The notes below the pieces were generated by a model that was given only the letters and a program-made list of their open reading frames with translations, did not search any database and was not told the DNA's origin. Below are positions 1 to 9,457 of a DNA stretch of 64,000 bases, one piece after another. The number at the start of each line of letters is the position of its first letter. Positions within the stretch are counted from its first letter, which is position 1. This DNA comes from Arthrobacter sp. zg-Y20 (GTDB lineage: Bacteria > Actinomycetota > Actinomycetes > Actinomycetales > Micrococcaceae), in contig NZ_CP126241.1 of assembly GCF_030142075.1 (NCBI RefSeq), positions 3,038,001-3,102,000 on the forward strand, given 5' to 3'. The translations under genes and the position numbers were made by a program.

Positions 1-582
1 CCGGACCTGACGCACATCATCATTGTGGCCGGGGATTCCGACTACATTGCCCTGGCCCAGAAGGCGAAGCGGCTGGGCCGCTTCGTGGTGGGTATCGGTG
101 TGGCCGGTTCCACCAGCACCTCCCTGGCCGCCGCGTGCGACGAGTTCGAGGATTATGACTCCCTGCCCGGCATTGTTGCGGCTGTCGCCGCGGCACCGGG
201 ATCCGCCAAGGCCCCTGCTGCGGCAATGGACCAGACCCCCAGCAAGGCCCGCAAGCTCACCGTGGTGCCCATGTTCTCGCACACCGAAGACGCCCGCTTT
301 GAGGAGCCGGACACCGCTGAAGACATTGACCCGCGGACCCTTGCCACCGAACTGCTTGTCCGTGCACTGAAGATCGGCCATGCCAAGGGCGACGACGAGT
401 GGCTCAACACAGGCACGGTAAAGAACCAGATGCGGCGTATGGACCCCTCCTTCAACGAAAAGCCGCTGGGCTTCCGGTCCTTCACCGACTTCCTTTCCTC
501 CCGCAGCGACCTGGTGGAACTGGACGACGACGGCCCGCAGCGCCTTATCCGGCTGCGGCCCGAGGCCGAAGCCCGGGAGTAG
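1..582 (+). CDS. NYN domain protein with C-terminal OST-HTH/LOTUS domain (5' partial)
   Basis: The reading frame is open from the first base, so the N-terminus lies outside the window. The first visible part carries the GDSDY motif and Rossmann-like strands typical of the C-terminal half of NYN (PIN-like, LabA-type) ribonuclease domains. A low-complexity linker follows (Ala/Pro-rich, then acidic). The last ~75 residues (from about LLVRALKIGHA) look like an OST-HTH/LOTUS winged-helix RNA-binding domain. Bacterial proteins with this order are thought to be RNA-processing nucleases, but substrates are largely unknown. It is followed by a 5' palindrome and a methyltransferase gene on the same strand. 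The fold assignment is by motif; the role is inference. Confidence 0.8.
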   Translation, partial: PDLTHIIIVAGDSDYIALAQKAKRLGRFVVGIGVAGSTSTSLAAACDEFEDYDSLPGIVAAVAAAPGSAKAPAAAMDQTPSKARKLTVVPMFSHTEDARFEEPDTAEDIDPRTLATELLVRALKIGHAKGDDEWLNTGTVKNQMRRMDPSFNEKPLGFRSFTDFLSSRSDLVELDDDGPQRLIRLRPEAEARE

Positions 583-628
583 CCCGCTCCGGCGGGCTAG
601 TCCCGACGAGGACATGGACGACTGCAGG

Positions 629-651
629 CATGTTGCCGGTCCGGCAACATG
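629..651. promoter_or_regulatory. 23-bp palindrome, probable operator
   Basis: CATGTTGCCGG (629-639) and CCGGCAACATG (641-651) are perfect inverted repeats around a single central T. The one-base centre is too short for an RNA loop and no T-run follows, so a dimeric DNA-binding protein site is more likely than a terminator. It sits 37 bp before the preferred start of the downstream methyltransferase. The cognate regulator is unknown. Confidence 0.55.
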
Positions 652-688
652 GTTTGCGGTGCACCGGTGGCCGGCGCATGCTTCAGTT

Positions 689-1354
689 ATGGATTCGAAC
701 ACCCCGCATCAGGCCGCCCGTCCCGCGCCGCAGCCTGCCCCTCCCCTGCCGGAACCGGCAGGCGTGGAAGAAGAGTGGGACCAGCGCTACGCGGCCAGTG
801 AAGCCCTGTGGAGCGGGCAGCCGAACGGTGCCTTGGTCTCGGAAGCTGCTGCCCTGGCTCCGGGGCGGGTACTCGACGTCGGCTGCGGCGAAGGCGCCGA
901 CGCGCTGTGGCTGGCCGCCCGCGGCTGGGACGTGACCGCACTCGACGTTTCCTCCGTAGCCCTGGAACGGGCAGCACGGCAGGCGGAAATGCAGCGCCTG
1001 CAGATCGCCTGGGTGCACAGCGGCCTGGTCGAAGCCCAGCTCCCCGCGGCGTCCTTCGACCTGGTGTCGGCTCAGTATCCGGCATTGCTGCGCACAGCAG
1101 ATCATGCCGCGGAACAGGCCTTGCTGCAGGCGGTCGCCCCCGGTGGCCTGCTCCTGGTGGTGCACCATGCCGTGGCCTCCGACGCCGGGCACAGCCACGA
1201 TCTGGACCAGTATGTGCTCCCCGCAGATATTGCCGCCGCCTTGGACGGGGACTGGCGGATCGAGGTGCATGAGACCCGTCCGCGGCACGTAGCTTCCGGT
1301 GCCGGCGCCCACCACAACGAGGATGTGGTGCTTCGGGCCCGCCGGCTGCGCTGA
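689..1354 (+). CDS. Class I SAM-dependent methyltransferase
   Basis: The protein has the class I methyltransferase SAM-binding motif VLDVGCGEGADAL followed by the acidic strand end ALDVSSVALERA. The fold resembles small TehB/thiopurine-type methyltransferases. I chose the ATG at 689 (222 residues). An upstream in-frame ATG at 614 would put the 629-651 palindrome inside the coding region and would add a poorly conserved-looking leader; GTG 659 is another option. No good Shine-Dalgarno sequence is visible for any of them. The substrate cannot be read from sequence. The next gene converges from the other strand five bases later. Confidence 0.8.
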   Translation: MDSNTPHQAARPAPQPAPPLPEPAGVEEEWDQRYAASEALWSGQPNGALVSEAAALAPGRVLDVGCGEGADALWLAARGWDVTALDVSSVALERAARQAEMQRLQIAWVHSGLVEAQLPAASFDLVSAQYPALLRTADHAAEQALLQAVAPGGLLLVVHHAVASDAGHSHDLDQYVLPADIAAALDGDWRIEVHETRPRHVASGAGAHHNEDVVLRARRLR

Positions 1355-1359
1355 CCGCG

Positions 1360-2319
1360 CTAGCGCAGGCCCGGCTGCGTTGCCGGGGCTCCAAGTCCGG
1401 GGATTTGCACGCCGGCCAGGTCTTCGAGCTGGAGCCAGAGCCGCTCCGGCGATTCATCCGGGCCTGCCGTGTGCGCGTTGGGCTCCACGGCCACGGGCAT
1501 TCCCCGCAGCCGCTCCTCCGGGGCGAAGTACTCTCCCCCGCGCACCGCGGGATCGGTCAGGGCGCGCACGGCGGGGTATGCCGCGGCGTCTTTCCCCTGT
1601 GCCCACGGTGTGTAGGGATTGCGCCGGTACGGTGTCGCAGCATCCCGGACACCCGCCCGTTCCGGTGTTTTGGCATCTACGCCCACCCCGGGCCGGGTGA
1701 GGACTGACGCCACCGGGAGACCCGCTGCACGCAGCCGGCGGTCGAGTTCATGGCCGAAAACCTCGGTGGCCGTCTTGGCCTTGGTATAGGCGCCAATGCC
1801 GGTCCATGGCAGGCCGCGCACGTCCTGCAGCCCGTACCGCTTGATCCCGACAAATCCCGTGGACGCATGCACCACGCGGCTCAGCCTGCCGCCGGTCTCC
1901 CCTGTGGCCGAGAGCAGGGGCAGGATGCCCGCCAGCAGACGAACGCTGGCCGCAACGTGGGTCCCCAGGAGGATCGGCAGCCCATCACTTGTCATGGTTC
2001 GCCGGTTCATGGTCATGGCGCCACCGTTGAGGAAGATGCCGTCCAGACGGGGCAACGCGGCAATTTTGCCTGCGGCTGCATCCACGGACGCGAAGGAACC
2101 CAGTTCGATCACCACCGCGGAGAGGGAGGCCTCCGGCACATAGTTCCGGATGGAGGCCTGGGCCGCGCCTAATTTGTCAGCCGATCGGGAGGCCAGGACA
2201 ACGTGTGCCCCCGCTCCGGCCAGCTGCTCGGCGGCGAAATATCCTATACCCGCTGTGGCCCCGGTAATAACAAATGTGCGCCCCGTCTGGCTGGGAAGGG
2301 TGGCTGGGTTCCAGGTCAT
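1360..2319 (-). CDS. Short-chain dehydrogenase/reductase (SDR)
   Basis: A classical/extended-type SDR of 319 residues. The N-terminus carries the nucleotide-binding glycine motif TGATAGIG and the catalytic pair appears as YTKAK (YxxxK). The family is NAD(P)H-dependent oxidoreductases; this one resembles retinol dehydrogenase/WW-domain oxidoreductase-like SDRs. The substrate is unknown. Start at 2319 is supported by a GAGAGGG ribosome-binding site seven bases upstream. It is transcribed divergently from the TetR gene at 2411, with two operator-like repeats between them, so the TetR protein probably represses it. Confidence 0.85.
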   Translation of the reverse strand: MTWNPATLPSQTGRTFVITGATAGIGYFAAEQLAGAGAHVVLASRSADKLGAAQASIRNYVPEASLSAVVIELGSFASVDAAAGKIAALPRLDGIFLNGGAMTMNRRTMTSDGLPILLGTHVAASVRLLAGILPLLSATGETGGRLSRVVHASTGFVGIKRYGLQDVRGLPWTGIGAYTKAKTATEVFGHELDRRLRAAGLPVASVLTRPGVGVDAKTPERAGVRDAATPYRRNPYTPWAQGKDAAAYPAVRALTDPAVRGGEYFAPEERLRGMPVAVEPNAHTAGPDESPERLWLQLEDLAGVQIPGLGAPATQPGLR

Positions 2320-2334
2320 GATTGCCCTCTCGAA

Positions 2335-2361
2335 TCTAAGTGGATCATCTATCCGCTTAGA
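2335..2361. promoter_or_regulatory. Probable TetR operator 1
   Basis: Inverted repeat TCTAAGTGGAT / ATCCGCTTAGA with a five-base spacer and one mismatch between arms, lying just upstream of the SDR start. It shares the core GGAT-N5-ATCC with the second site at 2377-2391. Confidence 0.6.
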
Positions 2362-2376
2362 ACCTAGCACACGAAA

Positions 2377-2391
2377 CGGATACTTCATCCG
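2377..2391. promoter_or_regulatory. Probable TetR operator 2
   Basis: Inverted repeat CGGAT-N5-ATCCG, overlapping the likely promoter of the TetR gene. It has the same GGAT-N5-ATCC core as operator 1, which suggests autoregulation plus control of the SDR gene. Confidence 0.55.
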
Positions 2392-2398
2392 ATTGAGT

Positions 2399-2404
2399 TA
2401 CACT
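2399..2404 (+). promoter_or_regulatory. -10 element of a probable leaderless promoter (TetR gene)
   Basis: TACACT lies six bases before the ATG at 2411. With the usual 6-8 base distance to the start point, transcription would begin at or next to the start codon. No Shine-Dalgarno sequence is present, consistent with leaderless translation. Confidence 0.45.
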
Positions 2405-2410
2405 GGACCC

Positions 2411-2947
2411 ATGCCACCGCTTCGTTCAGATGCCGCCCGCAGCCGATCACGGATCCTGGACGTGGCCCGCCGGCATGACCCCCAAGAGCTGCGGATGAAT
2501 GACCTCGCCCGGGAGGCGGGCGTAGGGGTAGGGACGGTCTACCGCCATTTCCCGACCATGCGGGCACTGTTGGAGGCACTCACGGCCGACACCTTGGGCC
2601 GGATGCAGGAGATTTCACGCCGTGCCGCAGCTGAACCGGATCCAGGCGAAGCGCTTGCCCTCTACCTCGGCGCGGCCCTCGAACTGCAACTGGAGGACGG
2701 CGGACTCCAATCCGTCCTGCTTTCCCCGGAGGATGAAACCGAGGGGGTGCGGGCAGCAAAGGAGGAGATTTTCGCTGCATTCAAAGCTGTGCTCGCCCGG
2801 GCCAAGTCCGCGGGCATTATCCGCAGCGAACTGACCCTGCCGCAGCTCTCCCACCTGGTTTGCGGGATCGAGCATGCTGTTCGTCTGGGCACCCCGGAGG
2901 ACAGGAAACCCATGCTGGCCATACTGCTCGCCGGACTGCGCCCCTAA
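2411..2947 (+). CDS. TetR/AcrR family transcriptional regulator
   Basis: 178-residue protein with an N-terminal TetR helix-turn-helix: MNDLAREAGVGVGTVYRHF is a textbook recognition-helix region. The C-terminal ligand/dimer domain is variable, as usual. The ATG at 2411 gives a normal TetR N-terminus; frames extending further upstream run through the operator region and are not credible. It is divergent from the SDR gene and shares its 91-bp intergenic region, which carries two GGAT-N5-ATCC repeats. The likely role is local repressor of itself and the SDR. The inducer is unknown. Confidence 0.88.
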   Translation: MPPLRSDAARSRSRILDVARRHDPQELRMNDLAREAGVGVGTVYRHFPTMRALLEALTADTLGRMQEISRRAAAEPDPGEALALYLGAALELQLEDGGLQSVLLSPEDETEGVRAAKEEIFAAFKAVLARAKSAGIIRSELTLPQLSHLVCGIEHAVRLGTPEDRKPMLAILLAGLRP

Positions 2948-2956
2948 AGAGGAGTG

Positions 2957-3469
2957 CTACAGGGACTGGACGTATCCGTCGTCGGCGTAGTTCCGCTGCG
3001 CAGTCTTGCCTGCGGGAAGCGCGCGCAGCCGGCTTCGGCGTTCCATCAGCGAGACCAGGCCCAGCTGCTTCACGGCAGTGGCGGCCGCCGGCGGCCGCTG
3101 TCCTCGGCTGAGGGTAACGACGTCGCCGGCCAGCCCGGCCGCAAAGACCCGGCTGTGGTCCGGGTTGCGGCGCTGGACCTCATCCAGTTCCGTGGATAGT
3201 TCCACGATCCGCTGGCGCAGCCCGGTGACCTGGTTCTGCAGTTCCATGATGCGTTTGATGCCCTCCAGGGAAACGCCCTCCTGGGACAGTTTCTGGACCT
3301 CGCGCAGCAGTTCAATGTCGCGTTGGGAGTAACGGCGTGACCGGCCGGGCGCCCGGCTGGGCCGGACAATGCCGAGCCGGTCATATTGCCGGAGGGTCTG
3401 CGGATGCATTTCCGCAAGCTCAGCGGCAACGGAGATCACAAAAATAGGCGCATTAGCATCTATGCCCAT
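2957..3469 (-). CDS. hspR: HspR, MerR-family heat-shock repressor
   Basis: 170 residues. The N-terminal MerR-type helix-turn-helix is clear (PQTLRQYDRLGIVRPSR, then RRYSQRDIELLREVQ), followed by a coiled-coil-like helix and a basic, low-complexity tail. HspR represses the dnaK operon by binding HAIR operators together with DnaK as co-repressor; this is known for Streptomyces and mycobacteria. It is the last gene of the dnaK-grpE-dnaJ-hspR operon. Start ATG 3469 has an AAGGAGGA ribosome-binding site. HAIR-type repeats are visible upstream of dnaK (7292-7367), which supports the identification. Confidence 0.92.
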   Translation of the reverse strand: MGIDANAPIFVISVAAELAEMHPQTLRQYDRLGIVRPSRAPGRSRRYSQRDIELLREVQKLSQEGVSLEGIKRIMELQNQVTGLRQRIVELSTELDEVQRRNPDHSRVFAAGLAGDVVTLSRGQRPPAAATAVKQLGLVSLMERRSRLRALPAGKTAQRNYADDGYVQSL

Positions 3470-3532
3470 TGTTCCTCCTTGACGGCTGTTGAAATAGTAA
3501 CGCGGGAAGTTCGCCCTCCGGCGACCGGCACG

Positions 3533-4537
3533 CTATAGCCGGGCTTTGGCTGCCAGCGAGGCTCGCGGGTCCTCGCCCTTGGTCGCTTCGGCGAACGCTT
3601 CCACGGCTTCGCGGGCATCCTTGTTCAGGTGGGACGGCACGGCGACGTCTACGGTCACCAGCAGGTCGCCGTTGCCCTTGGACGTGTGGACGCCGCGGCC
3701 CTTGACCCGCAGGGTGCGCCCGGACGGCGTTCCGGCGGGCACCTTCAGGCGGACGGTATCGGAGGTCAGCGTAGGCACCTCGATGGTCGCGCCCAGGGCG
3801 GCCTCGGGGAAGGTGACCGGCACATGGATCCGGATGTTGTTGTCTTCCCGGGTGAAGAAGTCGTGCGGGGTGACGTGCACAGTAACCATCAGGTCCCCGG
3901 GACCGGCCGCACCGGGCTGGCCCTTGCCCCGGACCCGGATCTTCTGCCCGTCCTTGACGCCGGCAGGCACCCGGACTTCGACTACTTCCCCGCTGGGTTC
4001 CCGCAGCCCGATGACGGTGCCGTTGATCGACCCGGCAAAGGAAATAGTGGTGCTGGCCGTGCGGTCCGCACCCTTGGTGGGCGGCGGGGCGCCGAACCCG
4101 CCGCCGCCGAACCCGCTGCCGCCGAAGAGGTCGGCGAATTCGGGCGGAATGTTGCTGCCGCCGGCGTTGAACGTGGTGCGCCGGCCCCCGCGCGGGGATG
4201 CGCCCTGGCCGAACAGGCCGCCAAAGATGTCTTCAAAGCCCGCACCGCCGCCGGCGCCGCCGCCGGCACCAGCGGGGCCGCCGGCCGTGAACCTGGCACC
4301 GCTTCCCATTGCCCGGATGGCGTCGTACTGCTGGCGCTCCTCAGCGTCGGAAAGAACGGAGTAGGCCTCGGAAAGGTCCTTGAACATCCGCTCGGCGTCT
4401 GCATCATTCTGGTTCTGGTCCGGATGGTATTTCCGTGCCAGTTTCCGGTACGCCTTTTTAATGTCGGCGTCCGACGCATCCTTGGGAACACCCAGAATCT
4501 TGTAAAAGTCCTTATCGACCCAATCCTGACTAGCCAA
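3533..4537 (-). CDS. dnaJ: DnaJ-family co-chaperone without zinc finger (CbpA-like)
   Basis: 334 residues: J domain at about 8-75 with the HPD motif that stimulates DnaK ATPase, a Gly/Phe-rich linker (about 80-150), then the two DnaJ C-terminal beta-barrel substrate-binding domains. The CxxCxGxG zinc-finger repeats of class A DnaJ are absent and I see no cysteine in the protein, so it is a class B (CbpA-like) co-chaperone. It works with DnaK and GrpE in protein folding and in HspR-mediated feedback. It lies downstream of grpE after a 138-bp gap that contains a strong hairpin. Confidence 0.9.
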   Translation of the reverse strand: MASQDWVDKDFYKILGVPKDASDADIKKAYRKLARKYHPDQNQNDADAERMFKDLSEAYSVLSDAEERQQYDAIRAMGSGARFTAGGPAGAGGGAGGGAGFEDIFGGLFGQGASPRGGRRTTFNAGGSNIPPEFADLFGGSGFGGGGFGAPPPTKGADRTASTTISFAGSINGTVIGLREPSGEVVEVRVPAGVKDGQKIRVRGKGQPGAAGPGDLMVTVHVTPHDFFTREDNNIRIHVPVTFPEAALGATIEVPTLTSDTVRLKVPAGTPSGRTLRVKGRGVHTSKGNGDLLVTVDVAVPSHLNKDAREAVEAFAEATKGEDPRASLAAKARL

Positions 4538-4636
4538 TTGGCGTCCCCTTCCTCATTTGCCGATCCCGCTCGTTTCGAGCACGGCCACCGGACCTGCTGC
4601 TGCCCCGGCTTGCTGCGGGACCTGCCTATGGAAATG

Positions 4637-4664
4637 TCCGGGGCCGCCTGCTGGCGGCCCCGGA
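4637..4664 (-). terminator. Strong hairpin between grpE and dnaJ (attenuator or internal terminator)
   Basis: Perfect 12-bp inverted repeat TCCGGGGCCGCC / GGCGGCCCCGGA around a TGCT loop. There is no real U-tract after it on the minus strand, so it may be a partial terminator, an RNase stop or a stabilising element that sets the dnaK/grpE to dnaJ/hspR ratio. Confidence 0.55.
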
Positions 4665-4675
4665 CGCGGTACTGC

Positions 4676-5305
4676 TTACTGTTCCGGAACCGAAACAATC
4701 ACCTGCGCGGCACGCAGGACCCGGTCGCCGGACTTGTAGCCGGACCTCAGGATCTGCGTCACCGTATCGAACGTGACATCCGCACTCTGCTGCTGGATGA
4801 GCGCCTCGTGGATGTTCGGATCGAACTCCACCCCGGTCTCATCGATACGGGCCAGGCCGTAGGTCTTCAGCGTGTTCTCCAGCTTGGTGGCGATCGCGGC
4901 GAAGGGGCCCTCCGCCAGGTCGCCGTGCTGGCGTGCGGCGTCGATGTCATCCAGGACCGGCATCAGTGAATTCAGCACACCGATTACCGCCATTTCCCGG
5001 GCCACATCCCGGTCGCGTTCCACCCGCTTGCGGTAGTTCACGTACTCGGCCTGCAGGCGCAGCAGGTCGTTGCGCAGTTCCGCCGCCTCGGGCGAACCGG
5101 CGGCAGCAGGCTGCGCCGGCACGTCGGCGTTGTTGAGGATCTGCTCCGCCTGGGACAGTGCGTCGCCCCCGGCTGCCGGGGCGGAAGCCGATGCTTCCTC
5201 CCCGGTGCCGCCGTTGGCCTGCGTCTCGTCCTGGCCGGGCGTGCCCTGGCCGCTTACCGGTTCTTCGCCTTCGGGAGTGTTCCCGTGCTCGTTACCCGCC
5301 GGCAT
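4676..5305 (-). CDS. grpE: GrpE nucleotide exchange factor
   Basis: 209 residues. It has a long acidic, disordered N-terminus, a coiled-coil helix (AELRNDLLRLQAEYVNYRKR) and the C-terminal GrpE beta domain with the signature region FDPNIHEALIQQQS. GrpE releases ADP from DnaK and can act as a thermosensor. It is two bases downstream of dnaK, so the two are co-transcribed and probably translationally coupled. Confidence 0.95.
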   Translation of the reverse strand: MPAGNEHGNTPEGEEPVSGQGTPGQDETQANGGTGEEASASAPAAGGDALSQAEQILNNADVPAQPAAAGSPEAAELRNDLLRLQAEYVNYRKRVERDRDVAREMAVIGVLNSLMPVLDDIDAARQHGDLAEGPFAAIATKLENTLKTYGLARIDETGVEFDPNIHEALIQQQSADVTFDTVTQILRSGYKSGDRVLRAAQVIVSVPEQ

Positions 5306-5307
5306 GA

Positions 5308-7339
<2,032 letters not shown>

Positions 7340-7340
7340 A

Positions 7341-7367
7341 AACTTGAGCGCAGGAGGCTCAAGTTTG
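7341..7367. promoter_or_regulatory. HAIR element (HspR operator) upstream of the dnaK promoter
   Basis: Perfect 10-bp inverted repeat AAACTTGAGC / GCTCAAGTTT with a seven-base spacer. It matches the HAIR consensus CTTGAGT-N7-ACTCAAG except for the symmetrical T to C change at the inner position of each arm. It lies immediately upstream of the -35 box. Confidence 0.85.
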
Positions 7368-7427
7368 GTTGGAGCCCTTGCGGAACACGCGGTCGCGCTT
7401 TGGCTCCCTGCGGCGGGCGGAGGGCGG

Positions 7428-7433
7428 TAGGGT
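7428..7433 (+). promoter_or_regulatory. -10 element of a probable leaderless promoter (methyltransferase)
   Basis: TAGGGT lies six bases before the ATG at 7440 and no ribosome-binding site is present. The spacing predicts a transcript starting at the start codon. Confidence 0.45.
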
Positions 7434-7439
7434 CCTGCT

Positions 7440-8243
7440 ATGCGTCCCGAAACGTACACCCACGGCCACCACCAGAGCGTGGTGTCCGCCCACGCGGTCC
7501 GCACGGCGAAGGACTGCGCCGCGTATCTGCTGCCCGAAGTGAAGCCGGGCATAAGCATGCTCGACGTCGGCTGCGGCCCGGGCAGCATTACGGCGGACCT
7601 TGCCGAACTGGCAGCCCCCGGGGTGGTGATCGGCCTGGACGCCTCTGAGGACGTCCTGGTCCTGGCCCGCGAACTGGCCGCCGCCCGCGGCCTGGCGAAT
7701 GCCTCCTTCGCCGGGGGAAACATTTATGACCTGGACTTCCCCGACGAGACCTTCGACGTGGTCCACGCCCACCAGGTGCTCCAGCACCTGGCGGATCCGG
7801 TGGCCGCCCTGCGCGAAATGCGCCGGGTCACCAAGCCCGGCGGGCTGGTGGCAGTGCGCGACGTCGATTTCCATGGCATGAGCTGGTACCCGGCGGTTCC
7901 CGAGCTGGCCGAATGGATGCAGGTCTACCAGCACATTGCCCGCGGCAACCAGGCCGAACCCGACGCCGGGCGGCACCTGCTCTCCTGGGCACTGGAGGCA
8001 GGGTTCACGGACCTGACACCCTCATCCTCCAACTGGCTGTACGCGACCGAAGACCAGCGGGCCTGGTTGGCCGCATCATGGTCCGAGCGGGTGCTGCATT
8101 CCGCCTTCGCCGAGCAGGCCTCCGAACGCGGGTTGGCGGACCGGGAGGGTTTGGAACGGCTCTCCGCCGGCTGGCAGGAATGGGCCGCAGCACCGGACGG
8201 CTGGTTCCTGATGCCCTGCGGCGAGCTGCTCGCCCGGGCCTGA
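7440..8243 (+). CDS. SAM-dependent methyltransferase (UbiE/COQ5-like)
   Basis: 267 residues. SAM-binding motif I is MLDVGCGPGSIT, then GLDASEDVL (post-I) and the motif II/III region FDVVHAHQVLQHLADPVAALREMRRVTKPGG, typical of the UbiE/Methyltransf_11 group. Acceptor substrate unknown. A C-terminal ~120-residue region probably forms the substrate cap. The start has a TAGGGT box six bases upstream and no Shine-Dalgarno, suggesting a leaderless mRNA. Divergent from dnaK; there is no evidence that it belongs to the heat-shock regulon although the HAIR element lies between the two genes. Confidence 0.85.
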   Translation: MRPETYTHGHHQSVVSAHAVRTAKDCAAYLLPEVKPGISMLDVGCGPGSITADLAELAAPGVVIGLDASEDVLVLARELAAARGLANASFAGGNIYDLDFPDETFDVVHAHQVLQHLADPVAALREMRRVTKPGGLVAVRDVDFHGMSWYPAVPELAEWMQVYQHIARGNQAEPDAGRHLLSWALEAGFTDLTPSSSNWLYATEDQRAWLAASWSERVLHSAFAEQASERGLADREGLERLSAGWQEWAAAPDGWFLMPCGELLARA

Positions 8244-8261
8244 GCAGGCCGGCGTTCTGCG

Positions 8262-8267
8262 TAGGAT
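8262..8267 (+). promoter_or_regulatory. -10 element, probable leaderless or very short-leader promoter (phosphatase)
   Basis: TAGGAT lies seven bases before the ATG at 8275. A weak AAGG overlaps the same stretch, so a short-leader mRNA is also possible. Confidence 0.4.
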
Positions 8268-8274
8268 TTAAGGC

Positions 8275-8841
8275 ATGTTCCGGATCCAGACCATATGCAC
8301 GGGCAACATTTGCCGCTCCCCCATGGCCCAGTTTGCGCTGGCCCGCGCCTTCGGCGACGCCGCCGCGGAACGGCCGGTTGCCGGGGAAGAGCCGGCGGCA
8401 GTGGCGGTGGACTCCGCCGGACTGAGCGGCTGGGAAGCGGGCAAGCCGATGGATAAGCGGGCCGCGGCCGAACTGCGGCGCCACGGCTATCCGGATACTG
8501 GCATCACTGCCTTCCGGGCCCGCGGGTTCCAGCCGGAATGGTTCGCCGAACGTGACCTGATCCTGGCCATGGACTACGGCCATTTTATGGAACTGTCGCT
8601 GCAGGCCCCCACGCAGGCGGACCGGGCCAAGGTGATGATGCTGCGGGCCTTCGACCCGGCCCTGCAGACACCGGCCGGCCGGCCGCACCCCTCCGCGGAA
8701 CTGGGCATTGCGGACCCCTGGTACGGGGACCAAAAGGACTTCGAGGAGTCCTACGCCCTCATCACGGCCGCCGTGCCGGGCGTGCTGGAGTATGTGGAAC
8801 AGCTCCTGGCGAACCGGTGCGAAAGCCGCCATGACCGCTGA
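8275..8841 (+). CDS. Low-molecular-weight protein tyrosine phosphatase
   Basis: 188 residues. The P-loop C(X)5R is CTGNICRS with nucleophile Cys8 and Arg14 right after the first strand. The general-acid loop is ADPWYG with Asp147. LMW-PTPs hydrolyse phosphotyrosine, often on exopolysaccharide kinases or secreted to host cells. Here the downstream gene starts inside its last codons (11-bp overlap) and encodes a P-loop kinase-like protein, so the two are translationally coupled. No tyrosine kinase or polysaccharide gene is nearby. Confidence 0.9.
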   Translation: MFRIQTICTGNICRSPMAQFALARAFGDAAAERPVAGEEPAAVAVDSAGLSGWEAGKPMDKRAAAELRRHGYPDTGITAFRARGFQPEWFAERDLILAMDYGHFMELSLQAPTQADRAKVMMLRAFDPALQTPAGRPHPSAELGIADPWYGDQKDFEESYALITAAVPGVLEYVEQLLANRCESRHDR

Positions 8842-9427
8842 GCCCGCAGCTTCCACCGGAGACTCCCGCAAACCCCTGCTCATCGCCGTCGACGGTTTCT
8901 CCGGAGCCGGCAAAACGACGCTCGCCACCGAAGTGGCCGCAGCCTTGAGCCGCCGCGGAAGCGTGCGCCTGTTCCACCTCGAGGACATTTACCCCGGCTG
9001 GGACGGCCTGGAATCGGGAATGGCCTACTACCGGGAGCAGGTCCTGCGTCCGCTCGCCCGGGGGCAGGCGGCCCGCTGGCAGGCCTGGGACTGGGAAGCC
9101 GGACGCCGCGGACCCTGGCGGAGCACCGAACCGGCCGACGCCGTCGTCTTCGAAGGGGTGGGCGCCGCGCACCGCGAGGCCCGCAGCATGCTGGACACCG
9201 CCGTATGGGTGGGCGGCGAGGAATCCGTCCGCCGCAGGTACGCCCTGGAGCGCGACGGCAGCACCTACGCCCCGCACTGGGAGCGCTGGGCCGCGCAGGA
9301 GCGGCGCTGGTCCGCCGACGACGACGCGTCCGCCGCCGCGGACCTGGCGGTGCGGATGGTGGGTCCGGACGCCAATGCAGCAGCGGCGCTGGCGTCGGTC
9401 CTCGGCGTGCTGGACCGCGCTGCCTGA
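8831..9427 (+). CDS. P-loop NTPase, uridine kinase-like
   Basis: 198 residues. Walker A motif GFSGAGKT at residues 22-29, then FHLEDIYPGWDG, which resembles the substrate-binding DDFY-type stretch of uridine/nucleoside kinases. Similar proteins are usually annotated as AAA/uridine kinase family ATP-binding proteins. The ATG at 8831 overlaps the phosphatase gene by 11 bp, the reason for preferring it over earlier starts. The phosphoryl acceptor is unknown; a small molecule is more likely than a protein. Confidence 0.8.
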   Translation: MTAEPAASTGDSRKPLLIAVDGFSGAGKTTLATEVAAALSRRGSVRLFHLEDIYPGWDGLESGMAYYREQVLRPLARGQAARWQAWDWEAGRRGPWRSTEPADAVVFEGVGAAHREARSMLDTAVWVGGEESVRRRYALERDGSTYAPHWERWAAQERRWSADDDASAAADLAVRMVGPDANAAAALASVLGVLDRAA

Positions 9428-9457
9428 ACTGCCGGCGCTGGCCGCCGCGCGGGCTCC

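Noticed and set aside
614-688. Extended start of the first methyltransferase at 614
   Set aside because: It would place the 23-bp palindrome inside coding sequence and there is no ribosome-binding site; the start at 689 fits the family better.
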